Source: Hymenobacter rubidus | Lineage (GTDB): Bacteria; Bacteroidota; Bacteroidia; Cytophagales; Hymenobacteraceae | NCBI RefSeq assembly: GCF_016734815.1 | Contig: NZ_JAERQF010000010.1 | Location: 1 to 64,000, forward strand | DNA length: 64,000 nucleotides | Direction: 5' to 3' | Shown: piece by piece, positions 41,676-50,581 of the stretch | Layout of the letters: every line of letters begins with the position of its first letter | Position numbering within the stretch: the first letter of the stretch is position 1 | Made by a program: the position numbers and the translations under genes | Notes under the pieces: model-generated | Told to the model about the DNA's origin: nothing | Seen by the model: only the letters and a program-made list of their open reading frames with translations | Database searches by the model: none

Positions 41676-42926
41676 TTGCTATTCCTGTATAACATTGCTC
41701 TGGGCCTGTATGGCCTGCTGCTGCGCCTCGCAGCACCGTTTGTGCCCAAGGCGGCGGCCTGGGTGGCCGGCCGGCGTGGGCTGCTAGCGCATATTTCCCA
41801 AACCATTGGCACCGATACGGCGCCGCGGGTATGGTTTCATTGCGCCTCATTGGGCGAGTTTGAGCAGGGCCGCCCGCTGATTGAAGCCTACCGCAAAGCC
41901 CACCCCGGCACCAAAGTCGTGCTAACCTTCTTCTCGCCCTCGGGTTATGAAGTCCGGAAAAGCTGGCCGGGAGCCGATTACATCTTCTACCTGCCGCTGG
42001 ATACACGCCGCAACGCCCGCGCCTTTCTCGATGTGGTGCAGCCCCGGTTGGTGGTATTTGTGAAGTATGAGTTCTGGTATCATTTTCTGAACGAAGCGCA
42101 TCGGCGCGGTATTCCGGCCGTGGTGGTGTCGGCCATTTTCAGGCCCGAGCAGGTTTTCTTTCAACCCTGGGGCAGCTTTTTCCGCCGCATTCTGACCCGG
42201 TTCGCCCACATTTTTAACCAGAACGAAGCCTCGGCTCGTCTCCTTCGCGGCATTGGCCTCATGGCCGTGAGCGTGGCCGGCGACACCCGGTTCGATACCG
42301 TGGTAGCCACAGCCGCGGCGGCTCCTCGCCAACTACCGATTGTGGATGCGTTTGTGGCCGACGGTGCGCCGGTGCTGGTAGTAGGCAGCAGCTGGCCCGA
42401 GGATTTACCGGCCCTCACGCCCTTGCTAAAGCGCTATCAAAACGACCTGCGCGTGCTGGTGGCCCCACACGAAATTAGCGAGGCCAACCTGCGGCTGGTG
42501 GAGGAAGTGCTGCCGGGGCAGGTAGTCCGCTACTCCCAGGCCAATGCGGCTACCGTGGCGCAGGCCCGTATTTTATTATTCGACAACGTGGGCTTACTGA
42601 GCCAGCTTTACCGGTTTGGGAGGTACGCCTACATCGGAGGCGCCTTCGGCAAGGGCTTGCACAATACGTTGGAAGCGGCTGCTTTTGGCCTGCCCCTGTT
42701 CTTTGGGCCGACGTATGCTAAGTTTCAGGAAGCCGTTGAGCTGGTGGAGTTGAAATGTGCCTTTCCGGTGCAAAACGCTGCAGAACTGGAAGCCGCCTTC
42801 GCTTATCTGTGGCACAACGAGGACGCCCGCCTGCGCTTACAAGACGCCATGCTCGACTACGTGCACAGCCAGGCCGGCGCCACCCGCACCATCATGGCCG
42901 CCCTGCCCGGCCTCACCAACCCATAA
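41676..42926 (+). CDS. kdtA: 3-deoxy-D-manno-octulosonic acid transferase
   Basis: The 416-residue GT-B enzyme attaches Kdo to lipid A in LPS synthesis. An N-terminal membrane anchor (L-F-L-Y-N-I-A-L-G-L-Y-G-L) is followed by W-F-H-C-A-S-L-G-E-F (about 53-62), K-Y-E-F-W-Y, and the C-terminal Rossmann domain with G-G-A-F-G-K-G-L-H-N-T-L-E-A-A (about 325-339). No ATG is available; TTG 41676 is the only start that keeps the family N-terminus. rsgA begins three bases after its stop. Confidence 0.9.
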   Translation: MLFLYNIALGLYGLLLRLAAPFVPKAAAWVAGRRGLLAHISQTIGTDTAPRVWFHCASLGEFEQGRPLIEAYRKAHPGTKVVLTFFSPSGYEVRKSWPGADYIFYLPLDTRRNARAFLDVVQPRLVVFVKYEFWYHFLNEAHRRGIPAVVVSAIFRPEQVFFQPWGSFFRRILTRFAHIFNQNEASARLLRGIGLMAVSVAGDTRFDTVVATAAAAPRQLPIVDAFVADGAPVLVVGSSWPEDLPALTPLLKRYQNDLRVLVAPHEISEANLRLVEEVLPGQVVRYSQANAATVAQARILLFDNVGLLSQLYRFGRYAYIGGAFGKGLHNTLEAAAFGLPLFFGPTYAKFQEAVELVELKCAFPVQNAAELEAAFAYLWHNEDARLRLQDAMLDYVHSQAGATRTIMAALPGLTNP

Positions 42927-42928
42927 CT

Positions 42929-43888
42929 GTGGATACTTCGGCCTCAACTTCTTCCAGCACGCTACACGGCACAGTCGTGAAATCGACGGGCTCGTGGTAC
43001 ATCGTGCGCGGTGCCGAGGACGGGCAGCTGTACCGCTGCCGCCTGCGGGGCAAATTCAAAATAAAAGGCCTGAAAGCCAGCAACCCATTGGCCGTGGGCG
43101 ACCACGTCGAATTTGCGGTGGAAGCGCAGGCGGAGGGGGCGGCTGTTATTTCGCACATCGTGCCGCGTCGCAACTACATCGTGCGCAAATCGGTGCACAA
43201 AACCGGCCACGTCCACATCGTGGCGGCCAATCTGGACCAGGCGCTACTGGTAGTCACGCTGGTATCGCCGGCCACCTCGTTCGGATTTATTGACCGGTTT
43301 TTAGTAACCGCCGAAGCCTACCATATTCCGGTCACGCTTCTTTTTAACAAGACGGATTTGTACGATGAGGAAGGCTTCGAATATCAAGCCGAAATAGCCG
43401 GCATGTATGCCAGCCTGGGCTACCCCAGCCGCACCTGCGCCGCCACCACCGGCGAAGGCGTGCCCGAAATCGACCTGTTGTTAGATGGCAAAGTGAGCCT
43501 ACTGGCTGGCCATTCCGGCGTGGGCAAAAGCACGCTCATCAACGCCCTCGTGCCCGACCTCGACCTGAAAACCGCCGAAATTAGCGACTTCTCCGACAAA
43601 GGCGTGCACACCACCACCTTCGCCGAGATGCTTGAGGTTCGCCCCGGCACTTTCATCATCGACACGCCCGGCATCAAGGAATTGGGCCTCGTCGACCTGC
43701 CGCCCGCCGAGCTTGCCGGCTACTTCCCCGAAATGCGCGCCCTGCTCAACCAGTGCCGCTACCACAACTGCCAGCATACCCACGAGCCCGGCTGCGCTGT
43801 GCGCGAGGCCGTGGACCAGGGCCGCATCGCCCTCCCCCGCTACGACAGCTACCTCAGCATGCTGGCCGGCGAGGACAACCGGCATTAG
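42929..43888 (+). CDS. rsgA: Ribosome small-subunit GTPase A
   Basis: The 319-residue circularly permuted GTPase checks 30S maturation. Order: an OB-fold (about 10-80), G4 (N-K-T-D-L), G5, G1 G-H-S-G-V-G-K-S-T (about 193-201), G3 D-T-P-G-I-K-E, and a C-terminal zinc-binding helical domain with Cys and His (C-R-Y-H-N-C-x-H-x3-P-G-C). The start is GTG 42929, two bases after the kdtA stop, which keeps the OB-fold complete. It is translationally coupled to kdtA. Confidence 0.92.
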   Translation: MDTSASTSSSTLHGTVVKSTGSWYIVRGAEDGQLYRCRLRGKFKIKGLKASNPLAVGDHVEFAVEAQAEGAAVISHIVPRRNYIVRKSVHKTGHVHIVAANLDQALLVVTLVSPATSFGFIDRFLVTAEAYHIPVTLLFNKTDLYDEEGFEYQAEIAGMYASLGYPSRTCAATTGEGVPEIDLLLDGKVSLLAGHSGVGKSTLINALVPDLDLKTAEISDFSDKGVHTTTFAEMLEVRPGTFIIDTPGIKELGLVDLPPAELAGYFPEMRALLNQCRYHNCQHTHEPGCAVREAVDQGRIALPRYDSYLSMLAGEDNRH

Positions 43889-43972
43889 CGCCTTCGGCTT
43901 AATGAGGAATGAGGAATGAAGAATTGTCGTTGGATAATTCTTCATTCCTCATTCCTCATTAAGCCGAAGGCG
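43889..43972. repeat. Inverted repeat, family C copy 4
   Basis: Perfect 37-base arms (43889-43925 and 43936-43972) with a ten-base loop. It joins the rsgA stop region to the stop of the convergent fasciclin gene, so it can serve as a bidirectional terminator. Confidence 0.9.
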
Positions 43973-44602
43973 TTACTGTGCCAGTGGCAACACCACACCG
44001 TCGATAACGTGCGTGACGCCGTTCTTGGAAATTACGTCGGCAATCTGGACGGTGGCGGGGGCATCCTTGCCGTTGCCAACCATCACCTTGCCGTCTTTAA
44101 TCGAAATGTGCAGCTTCTCGCCGTTAACAGTGGTTATTTCCTGGCCATCCTTCAAGTCGGCGGCCACCAGGCGGCCGGGGATGACGTGGTAGGTAAGCAC
44201 GCCCTTCAGCTTTTCTTTGCTGGCGGGGTCCATCAGGCCGGCCACGGCGCCTTTTGGCAATTTATCGAAGGCGGCATTGGTGGGGGCGAATACGGTAAAA
44301 GGGCCTTCCCCTTTGAGCGTTTCCACTAGCCCGGCCTGCTTCACGGCGGCCACCAGCGTACTCACACTTTTGGCGCCCATGGCATTATCGACGATGTCTT
44401 TATCAGCCGTCATGGCCACGCCGTCGACCATCACGCCGCCGGGCTTGGCCATGCGGGCCGAATCGCCGGCCAGCACGGCGAGCGAGTCGGCGGGATTAAC
44501 GGTGCTTACCGTTTCGGTGGTGGCGGGTTTGTCGTTGCCGCAGCTGGCCAGTAGCAGCGAAGTTGCCAGCGTAGCCATCAGGGGAGCGAAGAGCTTTTTC
44601 AT
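43973..44602 (-). CDS. Fasciclin (FAS1) domain lipoprotein
   Basis: The 209-residue protein starts at ATG 44602. The signal peptide ends in a lipobox L-L-A-S-C-G (Cys near residue 21), so it is a lipoprotein. The mature part is one FAS1 domain (about 75-208): T-V-F-A-P-T-N-A-A-F-D-K-L-P, L-T-Y-H-V-I-P-G and N-G-V-T-H-V-I-D-G-V-L. FAS1 proteins commonly mediate adhesion or matrix contact. The first 50 mature residues are low complexity. Confidence 0.88.
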   Translation of the reverse strand: MKKLFAPLMATLATSLLLASCGNDKPATTETVSTVNPADSLAVLAGDSARMAKPGGVMVDGVAMTADKDIVDNAMGAKSVSTLVAAVKQAGLVETLKGEGPFTVFAPTNAAFDKLPKGAVAGLMDPASKEKLKGVLTYHVIPGRLVAADLKDGQEITTVNGEKLHISIKDGKVMVGNGKDAPATVQIADVISKNGVTHVIDGVVLPLAQ

Positions 44603-44706
44603 GAAATGGGTGTTTGATAAAAGATTGTGAGGTGGTAAGCCAATAGGGCCGTTGGGCTTACGAAATAACGGTGCACAATGGTTGTTTCCCACATCGGCTG
44701 GCTTCT

Positions 44707-44714
44707 TACCTTCG
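44707..44714 (+). promoter_or_regulatory. Probable promoter for the cyclophilin gene
   Basis: TACCTTCG (seven of eight to TAnnTTTG) is preceded about 19 bases upstream by TTGTTT at 44682. It lies 63 bases before the cyclophilin ATG. Confidence 0.35.
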
Positions 44715-44776
44715 CTGCCGCATCGGCCAACCTATCGGTCGTCTCAACTGTTTCACCCCCAAAAAATCCCCACCCC

Positions 44777-45235
44777 ATGAAAACTGCCGAAATTCACACC
44801 AAAAAGGGCACGATGAAAGTCGAGTTCTACGAACAGGACGCTCCGAACACCGTCAAAAATTTCACTGACTTGGCCAAAAAAGGCTTCTACGACGGCCTGA
44901 AATTCCACCGGGTTATCCCCAACTTCGTTATTCAGGGCGGCTGCCCCAACTCCAAAGACGGCGCCAAAGGCCAGCCCGGCACCGGCGGTCCCGGATACAA
45001 AATTGACTGCGAAACCAGCGGCGGCCACCAGTACCACGAGCGCGGCGCGCTGAGCATGGCCCACGCCGGCAAAAACACGGGCGGTTCGCAGTTCTTCATA
45101 GTCCACTCGCGCGATAACACCGCCCACCTCGACCGCGTACACACCGTATTCGGCAAAGTAGTAGAAGGCCTGGACGTTATCGACCAGATTAAAGCCAACG
45201 ATGAAATCGAGAAAATTGTGGTAACGGAGGAATAA
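44777..45235 (+). CDS. Peptidyl-prolyl cis-trans isomerase (cyclophilin type)
   Basis: The 152-residue single-domain cyclophilin has the [13 protein letters not shown] and [19 protein letters not shown] core, including the catalytic Arg and the substrate-binding FIV stretch. The start ATG 44777 has no signal peptide, so it is a cytoplasmic chaperone or foldase. Standard length for PpiB-type enzymes. Confidence 0.92.
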   Translation: MKTAEIHTKKGTMKVEFYEQDAPNTVKNFTDLAKKGFYDGLKFHRVIPNFVIQGGCPNSKDGAKGQPGTGGPGYKIDCETSGGHQYHERGALSMAHAGKNTGGSQFFIVHSRDNTAHLDRVHTVFGKVVEGLDVIDQIKANDEIEKIVVTEE

Positions 45236-45255
45236 CCGCTGACGACATAATAATG

Positions 45256-45287
45256 AAAAGGACCGGCCCAAAGCCGGTCCTTTTTTG
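45256..45287 (+). terminator. Rho-independent terminator after the cyclophilin gene
   Basis: A 12-base stem (AAAAGGACCGGC with 45273-45284) ends in a T-run. It lies 20 bases after the stop. Confidence 0.8.
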
Positions 45288-45381
45288 TTGGCATTTGCTC
45301 TCCACCGAGGTTTGTGCATTCGCAGATGCCACAGGTAAACTTGCGCTGGTTCTGAATACTTATACGTCGCTATTTTGCAGG

Positions 45382-46566
45382 ATGCAAATGACCAGCCGAA
45401 ATCCCCTCCCATCAATTTCGCTTGTGAATACGCTTGTTGCGGCCATGCTATGGGGCGCTTTGCTTGGGCATTGGCTATACCCGTTGGGAGCCCACCTGGG
45501 GCTGTGGCCCGCGCTACTCTCGCCCGGTACCAAGGGCAATTACCCACTGGATAGTTCAACGACCATTTTCACGATGGTTGAGACAGGGACTGCCTTGGGT
45601 GGCATCGCCGGCCTTATAGCTGTGGCCGGCCAGCTGTGGGGCCGCTGGCCTAGCTCAGTTGTGAAAATATCCGTCGACCTGCTCCGCTTTTATTTGGCCT
45701 ATGCTTTACTGGGCTACGGACTTAAAAAAGTGTATGGTATGCAGTTTCAACTCCTGTGGGCCGACCAGGACACGCCGCCCGCCGATTTGTCTCCGATGAA
45801 TGTGATGTGGCAATTTTTTGGCTATTCGCAGCCCTACCAGCATTTGCTGGGCTGGCTGGAAGTGGTGGCGGGACTGTTGCTCCTGTACCGACGCACGACC
45901 ATACCCGGTGCGCTGCTGGCAGCAGCGGCCATGTTCAATGTCGTCGCCCTCGACTATTTCTTCCAGGTAGGCGTGCTCTTGGACGCCGTTGTCTACCTAG
46001 CTACGGCCTTGCTTATTTTAGCCCAGGAAGCGCCCCGCTTCTGGAAATTCTTCGTTGCTAACCAATCAACGGCGCCTAGTGCTGTAGTTGCTGCGTGGTT
46101 TGCTACACCACAGGCATACCAGCGTTATCATTTTTTTTGCGTGGCAGTAACTTCGCTATTGCTCCTTTATGAATGCCTGCGCACACTGCCCCACCTCCTC
46201 ATTTCCAGTCAAGCCCCAAGCCCACTAACGGGTATCTGGCAACCCGCACTGGCCGAAAAGTGGCATCAGGGACACTGGCAACAGCTTGTGCCCCAAGACT
46301 CGGCTTATCCAAACCGACTTTATTTTCAACAGGGCCAAGCCGTTTTTCGCAACGGTTTTCGGCGTGACCAATTTGGGTACCAGCAGGCTGGTGCAACCCA
46401 AGCGGTAACATTAGCACGTTACGATGAGCGTTTCAACTACCCCCCACCAAGCACCTGGAGCTACGCCCGACGTGGCAACTCGCTACGCCTGAGCGGCGCG
46501 TGGCGTGGCGACTCCCTTCGCCTAGTCCTGGTTCCCGCCCGCCTTGGCACCCTTGCCCGGCCCTAA
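45382..46566 (+). CDS. DoxX-like membrane protein with C-terminal soluble domain
   Basis: The 394-residue protein begins at ATG 45382 (or ATG 45388). Residues 10-270 contain about six helices with the four-helix DoxX-like spacing ([23 protein letters not shown] is close to DoxX). The last 110 residues are a soluble beta-rich domain with [10 protein letters not shown] and [10 protein letters not shown]. The function is unknown; DoxX relatives act at the inner membrane with redox enzymes. The stop codon overlaps the convergent DUF3109 stop by three bases (46564-46565). Confidence 0.65.
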   Translation: MQMTSRNPLPSISLVNTLVAAMLWGALLGHWLYPLGAHLGLWPALLSPGTKGNYPLDSSTTIFTMVETGTALGGIAGLIAVAGQLWGRWPSSVVKISVDLLRFYLAYALLGYGLKKVYGMQFQLLWADQDTPPADLSPMNVMWQFFGYSQPYQHLLGWLEVVAGLLLLYRRTTIPGALLAAAAMFNVVALDYFFQVGVLLDAVVYLATALLILAQEAPRFWKFFVANQSTAPSAVVAAWFATPQAYQRYHFFCVAVTSLLLLYECLRTLPHLLISSQAPSPLTGIWQPALAEKWHQGHWQQLVPQDSAYPNRLYFQQGQAVFRNGFRRDQFGYQQAGATQAVTLARYDERFNYPPPSTWSYARRGNSLRLSGAWRGDSLRLVLVPARLGTLARP

Positions 46567-47132
46567 GCCGAAGGATTATCAATTTCCCGCACCAACTCGC
46601 CGTACCAGCTTTCGCCGTACTTGCGAATCAGCGGCTCCTTCAGAAACTGATACACCCGTATCCCTAGCTTCTCGCCAAAGGAGCAGGCTGGATTGCAAAT
46701 GCCCCACCGGTCATAGTTCAGCGCGTCGAAACCTTCGTACTTTGTGATGCGAATGGGGTACAAGTGGCAGCTGATAGGTTTTTTAAACGTTGTGGCTCCC
46801 GCCAGATAGGCCTGCTCGATGCCGCATTTTAGAATGCCACGCTCGTCGTAGAGGGCATACGCGCACTCCTTGTCGTCAATCGTGGTGGTGCTAAAGTCGC
46901 CTTCCCAATCCTTGATGTAAAGTCCCTGCGCCTCAATGGCCGCGCGGCCGGCATCGGTGAGGAAGGGCTTGATGTTGGCGTATTCCTGCTCCAGAATTTT
47001 CAATTCGGGTTCTTCGAGCGGGGCGCCGAGGTCGCCTTCTACGCAGCAAGCGCCCTTGCAGGCTTCGAGGTTGCAGACAAAAAAGTGGTCGGCGATGTCG
47101 TCGGAAATGACCGTTTCCTGGATAATAATCAT
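46563..47132 (-). CDS. DUF3109 family protein, cysteine-rich
   Basis: The 189-residue protein belongs to the Bacteroidota DUF3109 family. It has eight cysteines, several in metal-binding-like spacings: [17 protein letters not shown] (about 18-34), then E-C-A-Y, K-C-G-I, S-C-H-L-Y-P and C-N-P-A-C. The CxxxCCxxxG arrangement resembles zinc- or iron-sulfur-binding YkgJ-type proteins. Activity is unknown. Its 3' end overlaps the DoxX-like gene, so convergent transcription must be tuned. Confidence 0.82.
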   Translation of the reverse strand: MIIIQETVISDDIADHFFVCNLEACKGACCVEGDLGAPLEEPELKILEQEYANIKPFLTDAGRAAIEAQGLYIKDWEGDFSTTTIDDKECAYALYDERGILKCGIEQAYLAGATTFKKPISCHLYPIRITKYEGFDALNYDRWGICNPACSFGEKLGIRVYQFLKEPLIRKYGESWYGELVREIDNPSA

Positions 47133-47193
47133 TCACAAAGATAACCCCGGCTTGGGTCGTTCGAATTCCTTTCGCCTCCCGCCCGGTGGTCTG

Positions 47194-47201
47194 TACCTTT
47201 G
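47194..47201 (+). promoter_or_regulatory. -7 element of the helicase gene
   Basis: TACCTTTG lies 32 bases before the ATG at 47234, which predicts a leader of about 26 nt. It is an exact TAnnTTTG match in the divergent spacer with DUF3109. Confidence 0.45.
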
Positions 47202-47233
47202 TCAACCCGCTCTAAAGGCGGCTTAATTAGCTG

Positions 47234-49480
47234 ATGGCACTAGATTATCTTTCCCTCCTGAATCCGTCGCAGGCCGGCGCGGTGATGCAAACCGACGGCC
47301 CCTGCATGATTATCGCCGGTGCTGGCTCGGGCAAAACCCGGGTGCTCACCTACCGCATTGCCCACTTACTCGAAAAGGGTGTCGACCCGTTCAATATCCT
47401 CGCCCTCACCTTCACGAACAAGGCCGCCAAGGAAATGCGTGCCCGCGTAGAAAAGGTAGTCGGCCCCGCGGCCCGCAACCTTTGGATGGGCACCTTCCAC
47501 TCCGTGTTTGCCAAAATTCTGCGTTCCGAAGCCGACAAGATTGGCTACCCGCGCAGCTTCACCATCTATGACACGCAGGATTCGAAAACCCTGATTGGCC
47601 AGATTGTGAAAGAGTTGGAGCTCGACGACAAGCTCTACAAACCCAGCTTGGTGCTCGGCCGCATTTCGGCAGCGAAGAATAAGCTGATTTCGGTGAATCA
47701 ATACCTCAACGACGCGGCCATCAAGGCCGACGACGAGGCCGCGCTCCGACCCAAAATTGGGGTGCTTTACCAGCAGTACCAGCAGCGCTGCTTCAAGGCC
47801 GGCGCGATGGATTTTGACGACTTGCTGTTCAACACCAACGTGCTGTTCAAGGAACACACCGACATTCTGAATAAGTACCAGAATATGTTCCGGTTTGTGA
47901 TGGTGGACGAGTACCAGGACACCAACTATTCGCAGTACTTAATTACGCGAAAACTGGCGGCAAAAGAGCGAAATATCTGCGTAGTGGGCGATGACGCGCA
48001 GAGTATTTACGCCTTCCGGGGCGCAGATATTTCCAACATTCTCAATTTTGAGAAAGACTACCCGGAATTGCAGGTATTTAAGTTGGAGCAGAACTACCGC
48101 TCCACCAAAAATATCGTGTGGGCCGCCAATTCGGTCATCAAAAACAACCAGGCGCAGTTGCGCAAAGACGTTTTTTCGGAGAACGAGGACGGGACGCTAA
48201 TTGAAGTAATTAAAGCCGCTTCCGACAACGAAGAAGGCAAATTGGTGGCCTCCTCCATTTTTGAGGACAAGATGAATGGGCATTTGTCTTACGACAATTT
48301 TGCCATTCTCTACCGCACCAACGCGCAAAGCCGCGCCATGGAAGAATCGTTGCGGAAATTAAACATCAAATACAAAATCGTTGGCGGCTTGTCGTTTTAC
48401 CAGCGCAAGGAAATCAAGGATTTGGTGGCTTATTTGCGTCTGACGGTTAACCAAAATGATGAGCAGGCCATCCGTCGGGTAATTAATTACCCGAAGCGCG
48501 GAATTGGCGACACCACTATCAGCAAACTAATTACCACGGCCGACGAAGCAAACCATACCTTGTGGGAGGTAGTGGCGCACGCCGACCAGTTTATGCCGGC
48601 GCGGGTATCGAACCCAGTAGTAGGTTTTGCAGAGAAAATCAAGAGCTACATGGTGATTGCGGAGAAAGAAGATGCTTTCGAAGCCGCCAAATTCATCGCC
48701 AAAAACTCCGGCATGCTGGAGGAATTGTACGCCGACAAAAGCATTGAAGGCCTCTCCCGCTACGAAAATATTCAGGAGCTACTCAACGGCATCAAGGAAT
48801 ACGTAGACGACCCCGAGCGCGAGGACAAAAGCCTTGGCGCGTTCCTCCAAGACATTGCGCTGGTAACGGACTCTGACCTGAAAGATGCCGCGCAGGAGGG
48901 CGAAGCCGTGACGCTGATGACCATTCACTCGGCTAAAGGCCTGGAATTCCGCAATGTATACATCGTGGGAATGGAGGAAAACCTTTTCCCAAGTCAGATG
49001 ATGATTACCTCGCGGGCCGATTTGGAGGAGGAGCGGCGCCTGTTTTACGTGGCCATCACGCGGGCTGAAAAAAAGTTAACACTGAGCTACGCCACCTCGC
49101 GCTACCAGTGGGGCAACCTGCGCAGCTGCGAGAAAAGTCGTTTTTTGGACGAAATTGACCCGCAGTATATTAACTTTAAATTTGCGCCGGGTCCGGGTGG
49201 CGGGGAGGCACCTTTTCAGCATGTATTCGAGCGGCGCTCGAACCTGATTCCGACCGCGCCCCGCAAGGTGCAGGCCACGAAATACGTAGCTCCGGCCGAC
49301 TTCGCGCCTTCCGACACGTCCAAACTGCAAGCCGGGCAGCGCGTGGAGCACGCCAAATTTGGTTTCGGGGTCGTGAATGCGCTCGAAACCCAGCAAGGCA
49401 CCACCAAGGCCACCATTCTATTCGAGGAAGTGGGCGAAAAAGTGCTGCTGCTGAGCTTTGCCAAGTTGCGGGTGCATTAA
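47234..49480 (+). CDS. UvrD/PcrA-type superfamily 1 helicase
   Basis: The 748-residue 3'-5' helicase unwinds DNA in repair and replication restart. Walker A A-G-A-G-S-G-K-T (28-35), motif Ia T-F-T-N-K-A-A-K-E-M, motif II V-D-E-Y-Q-D-T-N, motif III Q-S-I-Y-A-F-R-G-A-D, motif IV Y-R-T-N, motif V T-I-H-S-A-K-G-L-E-F and motif VI V-A-I-T-R-A-E-K are all present. The C-terminal Tudor-like tail (about 700-748, H-A-K-F-G-F-G-V-V) marks the PcrA type. Confidence 0.95.
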   Translation: MALDYLSLLNPSQAGAVMQTDGPCMIIAGAGSGKTRVLTYRIAHLLEKGVDPFNILALTFTNKAAKEMRARVEKVVGPAARNLWMGTFHSVFAKILRSEADKIGYPRSFTIYDTQDSKTLIGQIVKELELDDKLYKPSLVLGRISAAKNKLISVNQYLNDAAIKADDEAALRPKIGVLYQQYQQRCFKAGAMDFDDLLFNTNVLFKEHTDILNKYQNMFRFVMVDEYQDTNYSQYLITRKLAAKERNICVVGDDAQSIYAFRGADISNILNFEKDYPELQVFKLEQNYRSTKNIVWAANSVIKNNQAQLRKDVFSENEDGTLIEVIKAASDNEEGKLVASSIFEDKMNGHLSYDNFAILYRTNAQSRAMEESLRKLNIKYKIVGGLSFYQRKEIKDLVAYLRLTVNQNDEQAIRRVINYPKRGIGDTTISKLITTADEANHTLWEVVAHADQFMPARVSNPVVGFAEKIKSYMVIAEKEDAFEAAKFIAKNSGMLEELYADKSIEGLSRYENIQELLNGIKEYVDDPEREDKSLGAFLQDIALVTDSDLKDAAQEGEAVTLMTIHSAKGLEFRNVYIVGMEENLFPSQMMITSRADLEEERRLFYVAITRAEKKLTLSYATSRYQWGNLRSCEKSRFLDEIDPQYINFKFAPGPGGGEAPFQHVFERRSNLIPTAPRKVQATKYVAPADFAPSDTSKLQAGQRVEHAKFGFGVVNALETQQGTTKATILFEEVGEKVLLLSFAKLRVH

Positions 49481-49492
49481 TTTGTGTTGGCC

Positions 49493-49593
49493 AAGTCCGT
49501 CATGCTGAGCGCAGCCGAAGCATCTCTACCGCAATAGTAAATGAATTACTTGCCCAGTAGAGATGCTTCGGCTGCGCTCAGCATGACGGACTT
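49493..49593. repeat. Dispersed palindromic element, family A copy
   Basis: Perfect 37-base arms (49493-49529 and 49557-49593). The 27-base loop carries AATAGTAAAT and AATTACTTGC, related to the loops at 11.8 and 24.4 kb. It follows the helicase stop by 12 bases. Confidence 0.9.
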
Positions 49594-49633
49594 TAACTGG
49601 CCAGCCGCTGCTAACCGACGCGCTTCAACTCCG

Positions 49634-49641
49634 TATCTTTG
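49634..49641 (+). promoter_or_regulatory. -7 element of the DUF4290 gene
   Basis: TATCTTTG matches TAnnTTTG exactly. It lies 39 bases before the ATG at 49681, giving a leader of about 33 nt. Confidence 0.4.
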
Positions 49642-49680
49642 GCCTGAGCCCTGCCCCCGGCGGCCTCCCTCCTGTTTTCT

Positions 49681-50421
49681 ATGACCGATATTAATTCCCT
49701 GCCCTTCCACCTGCAATTGCTGGTGCGCGAATACGGGCACAGCACCTACCAACTCATTCTGGGCCTTAAAGACATTGAGGACTTGGCCGAACGCACCAAG
49801 CGCGCCACCCAGATTGTGCAGCTGATGCTGCGCCTGCAACCGGCCCTGCGCGACCTGCCCGAAGTGCAAACCCGCCTCTGGAACCACCTGCACGCCCTCG
49901 CCGGCGAAGAAGTGGCCCTGGATGCTCCCGTGCCGTTGCGCAGCCTCACCGTGCGCACCGAGAAGCCGGCTCGTGTGCCCTACCCGCGCCAAACCCCCAA
50001 GCTGCGCGCGTACGGTGCCGGCATCGAGGCCCTCATTGCCAAAGCCATTACCATTGAGGACCCAACGGAACGCGAACAAGCCACGGTTCAAATCGGCCGG
50101 ACGATGAAGTTCCTGTACCGCCAGCACAACAAGGAAAACGCCAAGGACGTGACCATTCTGCGGCATTTGGGGGAATTGTCGGGTGGGCAGCTCCGGCTCG
50201 ACCCCGCCTTGGTCGATGCCGAAAACTTGTTTGAGATGCCCGCCCCAACGGGCCGCACTCCGGCGTTCATCGTGCCCCAGCCGCAGCAGCGCGAAAACCG
50301 CGACCGGCGTGAAGGCCGCGATAACCGGGAGAGCCGAGACGGCCGTAGCAGCTTTGGTGGCAAAAACGGCAAGAAGCGTAAAAAAGGCCGCAGCCAGGAG
50401 CCGCAGCAGCCTCCCCAATAA
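49681..50421 (+). CDS. DUF4290 family protein
   Basis: The 246-residue protein matches the Bacteroidota DUF4290 family through L-L-V-R-E-Y-G-H-S-T-Y and helical segments L-K-D-I-E-D-L-A-E-R-T-K-R-A. Residues 1-190 are helical; the last 45 are Arg/Asp/Gly/Ser-rich and basic (a possible nucleic-acid-binding tail). The family function is unknown. murA follows 160 bases downstream, and that order recurs in other Bacteroidota as far as I recall. Confidence 0.82.
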   Translation: MTDINSLPFHLQLLVREYGHSTYQLILGLKDIEDLAERTKRATQIVQLMLRLQPALRDLPEVQTRLWNHLHALAGEEVALDAPVPLRSLTVRTEKPARVPYPRQTPKLRAYGAGIEALIAKAITIEDPTEREQATVQIGRTMKFLYRQHNKENAKDVTILRHLGELSGGQLRLDPALVDAENLFEMPAPTGRTPAFIVPQPQQRENRDRREGRDNRESRDGRSSFGGKNGKKRKKGRSQEPQQPPQ

Positions 50422-50437
50422 TCTTTTTCCTAATTCA

Positions 50438-50549
50438 ATTGCCCGTCATGCTGAGCGCAGTCGAAGCATCTCTACCGCGAAACTAATCCAATGGACAGGA
50501 TTACTGTTGCGGTAGAGATGCTTCGACTGCGCTCAGCATGACGGGCAAT
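50438..50549. repeat. Dispersed palindromic element, family A copy (longest arms)
   Basis: The 41-base perfect arms (50438-50478 and 50509-50549) enclose a 30-base loop. The arm core is the GCAGTCGAAGC variant. It lies between the DUF4290 gene and murA, where it could affect coupling of the two. Confidence 0.9.
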
Positions 50550-50581
50550 GTTACCTGTACACGAGATAACTACTCTAACGA

